Shown here: positions 45,599 through 48,229 of the stretch, piece by piece
Layout of the letters: the number at the start of each line of letters is the position of its first letter
How positions within the stretch are numbered: position 1 is the first letter of the stretch
Source of the DNA: Enchytraeus crypticus
Lineage: Eukaryota; Annelida; Clitellata; Enchytraeida; Enchytraeidae
Assembly: GCA_905160935.1 (NCBI GenBank)
Contig: CAJHZI010000510.1
Location: 636,001 to 700,000, forward strand
Direction: 5' to 3'
DNA: 64,000 bases
Made by a program: the position numbers and the translations under genes
The notes under the pieces: generated by a model
Told to the model about the DNA's origin: nothing
Seen by the model: the letters and a program-made list of their open reading frames with translations, nothing else
Databases searched by the model: none

Positions 45599-46916
45599 GA
45601 CAGAGACAGAGATAGATGGAGCTAGTGAAAGAGAGGAGAGAGAGATGAACTACAGCAGAGCCAAATATCAGTTTAAAATATTAAATATTTTAAGGTTAGA
45701 ATAGGGTTAGAAAAATGAGAGAATTTCTTTAGAAATTCTCGCATTTTTCTAACCCTATTCTAACCTTAAAATAAAATGATTATATTTGCCCATCTCTACC
45801 AGAGGAAACTCAAGATACATTAACACGATAACAATCATACAAGTAACATTAAGCAACCTTTGTGCCATGGACCTACCATTGTACGGGGCATCGACTAGAA
45901 AGCATCAACAATCTACGAAAAGCGGCCACTTATAATCTCTCTGCATGCAATATAGACTCTCAGTATCCGGAGCTTACCTTGGAATGTATGGATAGATCCT
46001 CAGCAGGACTCGACTCTCCGTGAGAGGGTTCCTGAGTGGAAGAATAACAGGCATGGAAAGGAAAACTGTCGAATTCCTTCAAACAACTATTTTCTCTTCT
46101 TTCCTCTTCAGATTCTATTCTCGTCTCCACAGGAAGTACCCTCTGTAGGAAATAGAAAACAATTCTAAGTTATTAACAAAATCTCGACAAAAAAGAAACA
46201 ACATCTCGATCAAAAAGAAAGATTTTAGTAGATACAGTTTAGGCTTGGCCTTGGTTCTATAGTGCTCGATGCTGCCATTGCCGACCGTAGCACACTAATT
46301 AACAGAAATTATTGTTGTTGCTGTTGGTTTTAATGTTACGCTTCTATAGTTATACTCATCATCGTCATCATCTTCCCTTGAATCCTAGTGTAACTAGAGT
46401 CGGGATTCGAATAGACCTTCTTTTCCATTCGTTTTAGAGAAAGTTGTAGCAATTTATGGAGCCTATGGCTCACCAATTACAGTTAATAACAAAAATTAAT
46501 AATTATTACATAATAATTACTGTTAATATTAATCAATAAACAATTAGTTTAAAATTAACAGTTATTAATTAATTGAAGTCCTTCGACTCCCTACGTAAAA
46601 TCTAGATCAAAACCAACGTCAGAAAGAGAATTCGGCTGGCGAGCGCCTAGGCTTCAGAAATTGCTACAAAAACTGAAACGAATGGATATTTCTGGTATTT
46701 AAGGGAAAAGGGAATTGACTGAGGATATGGTGTGGGACAAAGAGGACTGGAGAAAGTCTATTCGTATCCCAACCCTGGTTAAACTGGGATTTAATGGAAG
46801 ATGATAATTAATTAAAGTCCTACGATTCACGTTAGTTACAACTACATGCAAATAGTCTAACCTTTAGATGTACCGTATTCCCCACCACGCGGACGATTTC
46901 TTCATCAGCTGCAGCG
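15776..46916 (-). CDS. Kinesin-3-like motor fused to ZW10 (23-exon model, 5' end missing)
   Basis: Joining the minus-strand exons listed separately gives one uninterrupted frame of 2,920 codons including the stop, with every exon-exon phase matching. Order in the protein: kinesin head (46916-36556), a short coiled coil and linker (36119-28913), a disordered Ser/Pro/Arg-rich region (27947 to about 23690), then ZW10 from an N-terminal helical segment to the true C-terminus (about 23690-15776). Kinesins move on microtubules. ZW10 is the RZZ/NRZ subunit that recruits dynein to kinetochores and tethers vesicles at the ER. No stop, last exon or polyadenylation signal is seen between the two halves. 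A single fusion gene is my inference. Two neighbouring genes joined by chance of phase is the alternative. The first kinesin exon or exons (about 40-60 residues) were not found. Confidence 0.6.
17061..17200 (+). mobile_element. tRNA-derived SINE (family A) in a ZW10 intron
   Basis: TGGCTGGAGCCAGTGGCGAT, ATCGGTAAACTACTAGACCG, GCGGGTCCAAATCC (B box), TCGAGCGAGGAAACTGACGT. A truncated inverted copy (AACGTCAGTTTCCTCACTCG) follows at 17282-17335 and a family-E piece lies at 17425-17485. Confidence 0.8.
17917..18501 (-). CDS. ZW10: ZW10 exon (LHNNHMYVAHHL)
   Basis: Acceptor TTTAACAG before 18501 (phase 1), donor ATGG|GTATGT after 17917 (phase 1). With the previous exon it reads PQLAALLHNNHMYVAHHL, an almost exact match to the signature stretch of vertebrate ZW10 (PQLAA, then HNN, MYIAHHLLT). 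It ends QWRQVLPTNVYHRGMG, matching the QDVLPVNIYCKAMG region. A Ser/Arg-rich, probably disordered insertion with several SP motifs occupies the middle. It contains a perfect 20-bp palindrome at about 18177-18196. Confidence 0.9.
18502..18650 (-). repeat. Tandem copies of the ZW10 3' splice site
   Basis: Four further copies of a unit of about 35 bp (minus strand TGTTTAACAG|CTCTACTACA, then CAACAACCGTATG) lie directly upstream of the true acceptor at 18502. Each carries the polypyrimidine-AG and the first 15 or so coding bases of the exon. Copies 2 and 3 are almost identical to the real site; the outer ones have changed (GTGTAACAG, TTTAACATC). Confidence 0.85.
19116..19180 (+). mobile_element. 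SINE 3' domain with (TTGA)n tail
   Basis: TGACGTCCCTGACATGGCCT, TATGGCGAGGAGCCAGACGT, TAAATTCTTATTGATTGATT, as in the composite SINE at 9605. Upstream (18650-19115) is AT-rich intron with ATTGATTG-type tracts and no gene. Confidence 0.65.
19195..19458 (+). mobile_element. Chimeric short element with LINE family-B tail
   Basis: A non-LINE head (TTTTCTCAGGGAATGACGCC, CCAGTAAATGCTAGTCGAAG, GAGGAAGGCATAGGGGACCC, GCAGAATCCCCCAAGTATAA) is joined to the family-B 3' end (GATTTAAAGATACACTCGTA, GAAGAGTGGAGGGGTTATAT, ATGGACCTGCCAGTAGGCAG, ACTAAGAGAGAGA). The same head-tail junction occurs at 28085-28375 and 61845-62095, so it is a real non-autonomous family. Its tail ends about 6 bp from a ZW10 splice donor. 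Confidence 0.75.
19464..19639 (-). CDS. ZW10: ZW10 exon (VRNLVCLAYDNL)
   Basis: Acceptor GACTGTAG before 19639 (phase 2), donor AGCTG|GTAACA after 19464 (phase 1). It encodes SVRNLVCLAYDNLSEAVDSS, LCQAVKDMVELFKDTSPQRS and LSQPQLA, matching the SVKKLMELAYQTL, NIFHLFHDV and LPQLAA stretch of ZW10. Confidence 0.88.
19720..19890 (+). mobile_element. Family-C SINE (5'-truncated)
   Basis: CCAGAAATTGCTAGAAATAT, AACGAATGGAAAAGTCTCAA, GACTGATGATATGATTTGGG, GAGTCTATTCGTATCCCGAT, CTGGGATTCAAGAGAAGATG, then (ATG)n. Confidence 0.75.
20258..20817 (-). CDS. ZW10: ZW10 exon (central domain)
   Basis: Acceptor ATGCTCAG before 20817 (phase 0), donor AATCAG|GTCTCA after 20258 (phase 2). It begins SSLAEQFERTLMEQNLL and ends SYRLPVCRI. 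The latter, joined to the next exon, matches the LPTCRISESVKKLMELAY block of ZW10. An acidic Ser/Glu-rich loop (VEVDEMEEMERGRRDSISSS) probably forms a flexible insertion. The donor GTCTCA is not a strong consensus. Confidence 0.85.
20940..21182 (+). mobile_element. Family-C SINE, near full length
   Basis: Head CCCCGTGTTATATCGTTTGA, GACTAACCAGTGACTGCATG, CACCAACGTCAGAAAGGGCA, TTCAGTTGGTGAGCGCCTGG, GCTCCAGTAATTGCTACAAA, then the conserved tail TATTCGTGTCCTGACCCTGG, TTGAACTGGGATTTCAGGGA, (TGA)n. From 21182 to 21547 there is only AT-rich intron. Confidence 0.8.
21626..22927 (-). CDS. ZW10: ZW10 exon (N-terminal helical region)
   Basis: This is a 434-codon, phase 0-0 exon with acceptor TTTTTTTCAG before 22927 and donor CAAG|GTACGT after 21626. 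Residues about 20-80 (YNHMLTAVSKFISIYRLIQQ, NLSAEDYAGSVRNLEEIDSI) align with the EFSTAIEEYNCALTEKKYV and AQRLEEAQ region of ZW10. LYRIVDAWNGLISWRI matches LGEEWQKLIVWKF. PPPEEVFHKLEVIFSFLNRS matches SPSEVFTKIRLVLEVL. The end, LIGDLISTRMIDSVYVNCL, matches LGDMIWEDLSECLIKNCL. A disordered insert of about 130 residues sits between the last two blocks. Confidence 0.88.
22928..23511. other. Intron, no feature seen
   Basis: AT-rich, with no open frame, no repeat family and no promoter-like or start-codon exon. This matters because a separate ZW10 gene would have to begin here or within the upstream exon. Confidence 0.7.
23512..25692 (-). CDS. Giant exon: disordered linker ending in the ZW10 N-terminal helix
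   Basis: This is a 727-codon, phase 0-0 exon (acceptor ATTACAG before 25692, donor AGAAAG|GTAGGA after 23512). Most of it is Ser/Pro/Thr/Lys-rich and lacks hydrophobic clusters (SPSSVGDVASTSPDVGEESG and similar), so intrinsically disordered. An 11-residue repeat (TKVVDSTTKGV type) occupies 24370-24545. The last 65 or so residues are helical: LGKLFDQLATEFGHMEDHVD, IRRREEAESKERSVTSRMMD, SLQKRVDSVKPVVEQIRK. They match ZW10 residues of about 20-85 in length and hydrophobic pattern (LGTRISRL, VEEIKGEV, LITQVDKLSEDIDLLKSRI). No methionine sits at the ZW10 boundary. Confidence 0.75.
26026..27320 (-). CDS. Disordered linker exon with RSME-type motif
   Basis: 1,295 bp, phase 1 in (acceptor TTTGCAG), phase 0 out (donor ATCAGG|GTAAGT). 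It is Ser/Pro/Arg-rich with candidate phosphosites (PPRSPIKTVSYIF, SLSPCLSPIGF). Around the middle it encodes an arginine-rich helix plus RRYKSMESAPDTEMRILQEC, which repeats a motif of the previous exon (RRHRSMERPSEAEINFIL). It ends SEQLKFEIR. No catalytic domain is recognised. Confidence 0.75.
27474..27680. repeat. (CAT)n/(CAC)n microsatellite in intron
   Basis: Imperfect CATCATTATCATCG grading into a CACCACCATCACCACCATCA block immediately upstream of the exon end at 27710. Confidence 0.9.
27710..27947 (-). CDS. Linker exon with basic RSME motif
   Basis: Phase 0 in (acceptor GGTTGCAG), phase 1 out (AGTG|GTAGCC). It encodes GLAIRRHSSGAAMLNNETSS, a Gly-rich stretch, then a basic run ERKKRLSKRRHRSMERPSEA followed by EINFILNSNS. 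Together with the next exon it forms a duplicated motif of the form R-x-S-M-E-x-P/A-x4-E-I/M-x-x-I-L. Confidence 0.7.
27962..28380 (+). mobile_element. Family-E repeat followed by chimeric family-B-tailed element
   Basis: At 27965-28060: ATTAGAGTGCTACAGTCATC and ATCGAGCACTATTGAGACAA. At 28085-28375: TTTTCTCAGGGAATGACGCA, GAAGCTGAGGAAGGCATAGG, AATTTCAACAGCCACTCGTA, CTGCCAGTAGGCAGTGCACT, AAAAGAGAGAGA. No gene is seen from 28380 to 28900. Confidence 0.75.
28913..29009 (-). CDS. Small linker exon of the kinesin-ZW10 model (tentative)
   Basis: Acceptor CATTGTAG before 29009 (phase 2), donor GCTGAA|GTACGA after 28913 (phase 0). It is the only piece I found that restores phase between 29383 and 27947. 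It encodes PPLVSKSDVKKKTLELPQPG and VEPATLLCIPAE. The complementary strand carries a Pol III B-box-like GGTTCAACGCC, so the exon may be derived from a tRNA-like repeat. Confidence 0.45.
29383..29474 (-). CDS. Linker/coiled-coil exon
   Basis: Acceptor ACATTACAG before 29474 (phase 0), donor AAAA|GTAAGT after 29383 (phase 2). It encodes DRYIEVVKGWEQQMKLHNKT and PLSCGDIVTQ, a predicted helix followed by a turn. Confidence 0.6.
29835..29990 (-). mobile_element. (TA)n plus inverted family-B LINE tail
   Basis: About 65 bp of pure TA at 29838-29905, then the complement of the family-B 3' end (ACTCTTCCATGTCTTCCGTT, TTCCTCTTCATGTATACATA, TTTAAATCCTCTAGCAATAC). Confidence 0.75.
30034..30096 (-). CDS. 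Coiled-coil exon after the kinesin head
   Basis: Phase 0-0, with acceptor TTATTACAG before 30096 (a second ATTACAG lies 6 bp on) and donor TCACAG|GTTTTC. It encodes ITELTDSWIEKWTQKVANSS, reminiscent of the conserved L-x4-W-x-x-K helix that follows the neck in kinesin-3 proteins. Confidence 0.6.
30490..30820 (+). mobile_element. LINE family-B fragment
   Basis: Degraded ORF and tail: AGAATGGAAGAGATTAACTG, GAGGAGGTCTTGAGGAGAGT, GATAAATACTATAAGAAATG, AGAGTGGAGGCGGCATATCC, TGCCAATAGGCAGTGCATTA, AGAGAGAC. Stops and deletions throughout. Confidence 0.75.
31030..31396 (+). repeat. Imperfect tandem repeat leading into a splice acceptor
   Basis: Three copies of a unit with the core TAGGAACTAGGGAC and TATGGACATCC (about 31165-31215, 31285-31330 and 31350-31396), plus two GGAACTAATAAGGTAACGAA copies. 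The last unit ends in GGCTCCAG, the acceptor of the exon at 31397. Confidence 0.7.
31397..31533 (+). CDS. Last exon of a single-pass membrane protein (partial gene)
   Basis: Acceptor CGGCTCCAG then a phase-1 entry. The 44 residues begin RQDNRPWFSRYAS, continue as a strong transmembrane segment (IVLMGLIIVISLFSIVVVIC) and end ILGVPYSKRL with TGA at 31531-31533. High GC against its surroundings supports coding. No upstream exon of the same gene was found within the window. It is antisense within an intron of the kinesin-ZW10 model. The protein is not recognised. Confidence 0.55.
31740..32010 (+). repeat. 45-bp minisatellite, about six copies
   Basis: The unit is TATGTGTTATTTGTTACATC plus GAGTGTTAGACGCTAGTGTT plus AGTTG; internal copies are identical. 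Looser TTAGTTGT-type copies extend back to about 31560. Confidence 0.9.
32385..32558. repeat. (TA)n microsatellite
   Basis: TA runs interrupted by AGTATA, ACAGTATA and ACTGTACATGTA. It forms the left flank of the foldback element and probably was its insertion target. Confidence 0.9.
32559..33413. mobile_element. Foldback MITE with arms of about 380 bp
   Basis: An 855-bp palindrome. The left end, CACTGTGTTTTTTATAACTG, and the right end, CAGTTATAAAAAACACAGTG, are inverted copies, and homology continues inward (ATTGTTTTAACAATA, GACCGATGTTCTTGAAATTT, AACTTTTAATGCATGCATTG) to an 80-bp GC-rich centre at about 32945-33025. The element is flanked by TATATA on both sides, consistent with target duplication in TA repeats. 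It has no transposase. Arm divergence (substitutions, small indels) shows it is not recent. Confidence 0.85.
33608..33750 (+). mobile_element. tRNA-derived SINE (family A)
   Basis: AGCCAGTGGCGACGTCGGTA, AGATACATGACCGCAGATCA, CCAAATCCTGGGCTCGCCCG, ATCGCTTTCGAGTGAGGAAA, CTGGCGTTAACCTTAGCTTT. The GCGGGGTT before CAAATCC is deleted, so the B box is broken. It sits about 50 bp upstream of the vWA exon. Confidence 0.8.
33797..34365 (+). CDS. vWA-domain last exon (partial gene)
   Basis: Acceptor AACTGCAG with phase-1 entry, then 188 codons to TAG. The first 75 residues are low-hydrophobicity helical sequence. From about residue 75 it reads FIDGLTNAGAKPKYEDALNA, TVGYDFARIVALVGGGETSQ, KAQELADGLTAQTIQVVGVA and REAIYLI, the second half of a von Willebrand factor A domain. 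The metal-binding DxSxS half would be in an earlier exon, which is not in the window. The last codons (RFNKT, stop) are the first unit of the following minisatellite. It lies antisense in the kinesin-ZW10 intron. Confidence 0.7.
34347..34705 (+). repeat. 39-bp minisatellite starting inside a stop-containing exon end
   Basis: Nine units of AGGTTTAACAAGATTTAGAG plus ACAGCATGAGATCTGTGAT. The first unit supplies the last five codons and the TAG of the vWA exon. Confidence 0.92.
34828..34965 (-). mobile_element. LINE family-B 3' end, inverted
   Basis: (TC)n, TTAGTGCACTGCTTACTGGC, AGGTCCATGGTATATAGCGC, TTCATGTCCACATACGAGTG. Confidence 0.75.
34970..36000. repeat. AT-rich DNA with degenerate (ATCA)n
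   Basis: ATCAATCAATAATCC-type tracts at 35500-35770 within unique sequence. No gene is seen on either strand. Confidence 0.65.
36042..36119 (-). CDS. Coiled-coil exon following the kinesin neck
   Basis: Phase 0-0, acceptor GTTGTAG before 36119, donor AATCCT|GTGAGT after 36042. It encodes DSSVLKIKELTLQVSFLKSQ and LNVHNP, a heptad-type helix (L-x2-I-x3-L-x2-V) where kinesins have their neck or first coiled coil. Confidence 0.75.
36122..36420. repeat. Family-C tail (minus) and (CT)n microsatellite
   Basis: (CAT)n, ATTTAACTAGGGTCGGAATG at 36125-36215 is an inverted family-C 3' end directly upstream of the exon at 36119. It is followed at 36300-36420 by a long CTCTCTCTCT tract. Confidence 0.8.
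36556..36653 (-). CDS. Kinesin motor exon: last beta strand and helix
   Basis: Acceptor TACGACAG (phase 1 in), donor AATCAG|GTAAAT (phase 0). It encodes VSDARDDYTATLSTLTFASS and ISRVVNSVAINQ. This corresponds to the kinesin signature VSPSDxNYDETLSTLRYASR followed by the neck-proximal NAVINE segment typical of kinesin-3. Confidence 0.85.
37324..37446 (-). CDS. Kinesin motor exon: HIPYRD and SLGGNS
   Basis: Phase 1-1, acceptor TCGTCCAG before 37446, donor CGCTT|GTGAGT after 37324. It encodes RRRSIHIPYRDTSLSLLLKQ and SLGGNSVTYLLA, the conserved loop 12/alpha-5 microtubule-binding region (H-V-P-Y-R-D-S-x-L-T-x-L-L) and the SLGGNS turn of kinesins. Confidence 0.9.
37478..37524. repeat. Perfect short-loop hairpin
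   Basis: ATCAATTTATCAGTGAAGCA and its complement TGCTTCACTGATAAATTGAT flank a 4-6 base loop. An inverted family-C SINE fragment follows at 37560-37625 (CACCAACCGAATGCCCTTTC), then (TTATCAATTAGTCAAGCAATC) repeats to 37710. Confidence 0.85.
37972..38063 (-). CDS. Kinesin motor exon: INRGL helix after switch II
   Basis: Acceptor TTTTGTAG (phase 2 in), donor TTTAG|GTTAGT (phase 1 out). It encodes QDTTALGVQRIRAQSINRGL and TGLHNIVKAL, matching the kinesin alpha-4 stretch (G-x-R-L-K-E-G-x-N-I-N-K-S-L, LGxVIxAL). Several basic and acidic switch II-helix residues are replaced. Confidence 0.8.
38090..38345. repeat. (AATC)n microsatellite
   Basis: Degenerate AATCAATCAATTAATC tracts. They directly precede the 5'-truncated LINE. 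Confidence 0.9.
38363..39265 (+). mobile_element. 5'-truncated LINE, RT C-terminal half
   Basis: Starts inside RT motif B (a TGA stop in front of QGGVLSPTLFCIYVDNL), then SYGSFMYADDLVLLAPTVAE (motif C) and a thumb region (IAVPSLLYAIEALNLNKSEI), ending at 39137. The 3' end TTTTGGTGAAATAAAGATTG matches that of the LINE at 12630-14925. It is the best-preserved RT fragment here (about 226 open codons). Confidence 0.9.
39666..39827 (-). CDS. Kinesin motor exon: degenerate switch I and switch II
   Basis: Acceptor AAAGGTCAG before 39827 (phase 2 in), donor GACTG|GTGGGT after 39666 (phase 2 out). It encodes HRASQSHVVYDIRCSQ, where kinesins have N-x-x-S-S-R-S-H-x-x-F-x-I, and SRLLIADLSDW, where they have L-x-L-V-D-L-A-G-S-E. 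The strand order and spacing fit a kinesin, but the switch I SSR and the switch II Gly and Glu are gone. Both phases agree with the neighbouring exons. Confidence 0.72.
40162..40198 (-). CDS. Small kinesin motor exon
   Basis: 37 bp, acceptor TTCCATTAG before 40198 (phase 1 in), donor ATCAG|GTCTCA after 40162 (phase 2 out). It encodes TKNTSTVSGSI and restores the frame between 40420 and 39827. It would form the shortened segment between the EHPLLG loop and switch I. It rests mainly on phase and splice consensus. Confidence 0.5.
40420..40493 (-). CDS. Kinesin motor exon: EHPLLG
   Basis: Donor AATG|GTAAGT after 40420 is strong; the 5' boundary (TCTCTTGAG before 40493) is uncertain. It encodes TELSVIEHPLLGSQVNG. 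V-R-E-H-P-x-L-G-P-x-V-x-G is characteristic of kinesin-3 heads, which places this motor in that family. A Thr run from (CAA)n precedes it. Confidence 0.7.
40500..40730. repeat. Minisatellite upstream of a kinesin acceptor
   Basis: About five copies of ACCCCTACAACACTGCATCA plus TACGACACCATACG. On the minus strand it immediately precedes the EHPLLG exon. Further CGATATCATACGAT-type copies occur at 41000-41090. Confidence 0.8.
40765..40990 (+). mobile_element. Family-A SINE 3' half and family-C SINE
   Basis: 40769-40845: TCTGGGCTCGCCCGTCACTC, GTGAAAGTGTCGTTAACATC. 40860-40985: GAATGGTCTCAAATAGGAGA, TTGACTGATGATATGATGTA, AGTCTATTCGTATCCCAATT, CTGGGATTCAAGGGAAGATG, (ATG)n. Confidence 0.75.
41151..41206 (-). 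CDS. Kinesin motor exon
   Basis: Acceptor TATTTTAG before 41206 (phase 0), donor ATCAG|GTTTAA after 41151 (phase 2). It encodes ELVALADTGGLKLFLTEI. The LKLFLTEI strand is where kinesins read V-x-V-S-Y-L-E-I-Y-N-E. The usual Y-N-E is not present. Confidence 0.65.
41228..41310 (+). repeat. Family-F dispersed repeat
   Basis: TGAAATGATCAACCATGCTG, ATATCTATCACTTTTAGTAT, CATGTTTAAA. It recurs at 44485-44545 and 50040-50115 with about 85% identity by eye. Nature unknown. Confidence 0.6.
41588..41870 (-). mobile_element. 5S rRNA-derived SINE (SINE3 type), second copy
   Basis: Inverted relative to 8985-9275 and collinear with it. The minus strand reads CGAAGTTAAGCTGCATCGAC, CTCGGTTAGTACTTTGTGGG, TGACCACCTTGGAAGACCGA, then the body TTAGTAAAAGC, AAGGAAAAAATCCCAGGGTG. 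The 5S A/IE/C boxes are intact to the eye. Confidence 0.85.
42235..42267 (-). CDS. Small kinesin motor exon
   Basis: 33 bp, phase 0-0, acceptor TTTTGCAG, donor TGTAAG|GTTAGT. It encodes NEGGILQQLCK, equivalent to the G-I-I-P-R-x-x-x-x-L-F helix after the P-loop. Confidence 0.7.
42650..42705 (-). mobile_element. Family-A SINE 3' fragment
   Basis: AACGCTAATGTTACCGTCAG, TTTCCGCATTCGAAGCCAAT, the inverted family-A tail, about 40 bp from the P-loop exon. Confidence 0.6.
42748..42861 (-). CDS. Kinesin motor exon: P-loop
   Basis: 114 bp, phase 0-0, acceptor TGTCGCAG before 42861, donor TCACAG|GTGTGT after 42748. It encodes GLNASLIFYGQSGTGKTETL, an exact kinesin P-loop context (G-x-N-x-x-x-x-x-Y-G-Q-T-G-S-G-K-T), with all P-loop residues conserved. 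This is the strongest single piece of evidence for a kinesin head. Confidence 0.92.
43205..43345 (-). mobile_element. tRNA-derived SINE (family A)
   Basis: Inverted full-length copy: GGAGCCTGTTGCGACGTAGT, TAAGATACTCGACCGCGGAT, GAGGTTAAAATCCTGGGTCC (B box mutated), TCGCTTTCGAGTGACGACAC. Confidence 0.8.
43675..43870 (+). mobile_element. Family-A SINE with duplicated 3' domain
   Basis: One full copy (GTAGCTACGTCAGTAGGATA, CTCGACCACGGATCAGTATT, CGGGTTAAAATCCTGGGCTC, TCGCTTTCGAGAGAGAAAAC) runs straight into a second tail (GAGCTCGCCCGTCACTGACG, TCGCTTTCGAGTGAGGAAAC, TGACGCTAATCTCAGCTTTA). Tail duplication or nested insertion. Confidence 0.75.
44115..44265 (+). mobile_element. LINE family-B 3' end
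   Basis: CAGGCTGAAGTTAGGTATAT, TAGACGATTTAAAGATCCAC, GCGGAAGACAGAGAAGAGTG, ATGGACCTGCCAGTAGGTAG, GTTAAGAGAGAGAG. It still encodes part of LGILDDLKIHLYEEMKRKA. Confidence 0.8.
44557..44668. repeat. Perfect hairpin followed by a GCCACGAGCCACGG repeat
   Basis: TTGTGACACATATCTCGTGG and its complement flank an 8-base loop. Right after it come about nine GGGCCAC/GAGCCAC heptamers. From 44670 to 45280 no gene is seen. Confidence 0.85.
45285..45650. repeat. (GA)n-rich microsatellite cluster
   Basis: GAGAGAGAGA tracts interrupted by GATAGAGATAGAGACAGAGA and by TAGAAGGAAAAGAG blocks. Purine-only strand over most of 350 bp. Confidence 0.92.
45690..45775. repeat. Near-perfect hairpin with arms of about 40 bp
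   Basis: TTTTAAGGTTAGAATAGGGT, TAGAAAAATGAGAGAATTTC and its complement are separated by 4 bases (TTTA). One mismatch by eye (GAG/CGC position). Confidence 0.9.
45978..46142 (-). CDS. Kinesin motor exon (N-terminal part)
   Basis: 165 bp, phase 0-0, acceptor TTCCTACAG before 46142, donor CCAAG|GTAAGC after 45978. It encodes RVLPVETRIESEEERRENSC, LKEFDSFPFHACYSSTQEPS and ends DLSIHSK. The FDSFPFHACY segment stands where kinesins have F-x-F-D-x-V-F. It is followed by the P-loop exon, with phases matching. Confidence 0.7.
46250..46430 (-). repeat. Inverted family-E repeat and family-C tail
   Basis: 46250-46330: TCTATAGTGCTCGATGCTGC, CACTAATTAACAGAAATTAT (family E, minus). 46355-46430: (CATCAT)n, CTTCCCTTGAATCCTAGTGT, AGTCGGGATTCGAATAGACC (family-C 3' end, minus). 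Confidence 0.65.
46590..46812 (+). mobile_element. Family-C SINE, near full length
   Basis: ACCAACGTCAGAAAGAGAAT, GCGAGCGCCTAGGCTTCAGA, AATTGACTGAGGATATGGTG, CTATTCGTATCCCAACCCTG, AAACTGGGATTTAATGGAAG, ATGATAA. Confidence 0.8.
46862..46916 (-). CDS. Most upstream kinesin exon identified
   Basis: 55 bp, acceptor TATCTCGCAG before 46916 (phase 2 in), donor CTAAAG|GTTAGA after 46862 (phase 0). It encodes AADEEIVRVVGNTVHLK, plausible for the first beta-hairpin of a kinesin head (x-x-V-x-V-x-x-x-x-V-x-L). The start codon exon lies upstream and was not found; it should supply about 20-40 residues with the V-R-V-R-P strand. Confidence 0.6.
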
Positions 46917-47144
46917 CTGCGAGATATCAATAGAATTATATTGAACTGTTTGATTAAAAAATGTAGGTTAGTTTTCAGTCTAACTTCTTCTATACGAAAA
47001 GAAGTCTTAATCGTAAAGCATAACATCAGCACAGTATTGATTTTCAATTCACTCAATTTAATATTGTGTAATATACAATAGAACTAAATCTGTTCTTACT
47101 TGGAATAATCTAATAAAATCTTAATCGTTAATCCTAATCTATTC

Positions 47145-47295
47145 CTGGCTGGAGCCAGTGGCGAAGTCGGTAAGATAGTCGACTGCGGATCAGTATGTGC
47201 GGTGTTCAAATCCTGAACTCGCCCGTCACTGACATCGCTTTCGAGTGAGGAAACTGACGTTAATCTTAGCATTACCAGCTTTTACTTCTTTTCTA
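47145..47295 (+). mobile_element. tRNA-derived SINE (family A), full length
   Basis: GGCTGGAGCCAGTGGCGAAG, TCGGTAAGATAGTCGACTGC, GCGGTGTTCAAATCCTGAAC (B box), TCGCTTTCGAGTGAGGAAAC, TGACGTTAATCTTAGC. Probably the best reference copy of the family in the window. Confidence 0.85.
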
Positions 47296-47494
47296 TTTGT
47301 GAATTGAAAAATTTCAGCTAAGAAAATTTTTCAACTGAAAAGCGTTAGGAATATTCCACCACTGATGGACGTATTAAACAACAGAGTACTCAACTGACCG
47401 ACAACTGAACGTGTGCTCTTAGGGCAGACCAGTTATACCACTTAAACTTAAAAACTATGCTTGATACATTCAGCTTTTTTCTTTGGCAGAATCT

Positions 47495-47516
47495 TGGAGA
47501 GAGAGAGAGAGAGAGA

Positions 47517-47565
<49 letters not shown>

Positions 47566-47671
47566 AAAGATATCCAGAGAGAGAGAAAGAGAGACTGAAA
47601 GATATCCAGAGAGAGAGAAAGAGAGACTGAAAGATATCCAGAGAGAGAGAAAGAGAGACTGAAAGATATCC

Positions 47672-47704
<33 letters not shown>

Positions 47705-47715
47705 AAGAGAAAGCG
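47495..47715. repeat. (GA)n with an embedded 32-bp repeat
   Basis: GAGAGA tracts containing four copies of ACTGAAAGATATCCAGAGAG plus AGAGAAAGAGAG. Confidence 0.92.
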
Positions 47716-47831
47716 AGATGTATATTGGCCTAACCCATGTCTCTCTGTTGATCTCGAGACTTTGACAATAACTTTAATGTTATGAGGTACCGCCTCATCT
47801 TCTAACATCTCACTTCCAGTTGACTAACTTC

Positions 47832-48225
47832 TTTAAACAACAACAACAACAGTAACAAAACAATAACAATATCAGCAACAGTAACAACAGTAGCAACAAC
47901 AACAGCAACACAGTAACAACAGTAGCACCAATAATAGCAATACCTGCAACAGTAACAACAACAATAATAATATCAGCAACAGTAACAACAGCAACAACAG
48001 CAACAATAAAAGCAACTGTGCCAATAACAACAGTAACAACAATAACAACAGTAACAACAACAACAACAGTAACAACTTGCCGAAAGTAAGATAATGTTGA
48101 TAAGATATTTAACCGCGGTTCAGTTTGTGCGGGGTTCAAATCCTGGGCTCTCCCGTCACTGATAGCCCTATAGCGTGAGGAAAGTGACGATAACATTAGC
48201 TTTTTTCAGCTTTAGCTTTATCTAT
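47832..48225 (+). mobile_element. (CAA)n microsatellite and family-A SINE
   Basis: 47835-48075: AACAACAGTAACAACAGCAA type repeat. 48085-48225: ATGTTGATAAGATATTTAAC, CGCGGTTCAGTTTGTGCGGG, GTTCAAATCCTGGGCTCTCC (B box), GTGAGGAAAGTGACGATAAC. Confidence 0.8.
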
Positions 48226-48229
48226 AGCA

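Noticed and set aside
47145-47230. tRNA gene (good B box GTTCAAATCC)
   Set aside because: No pairing acceptor stem or anticodon arm is evident, and the segment is one of about fifteen dispersed, similarly structured copies (family-A SINE).
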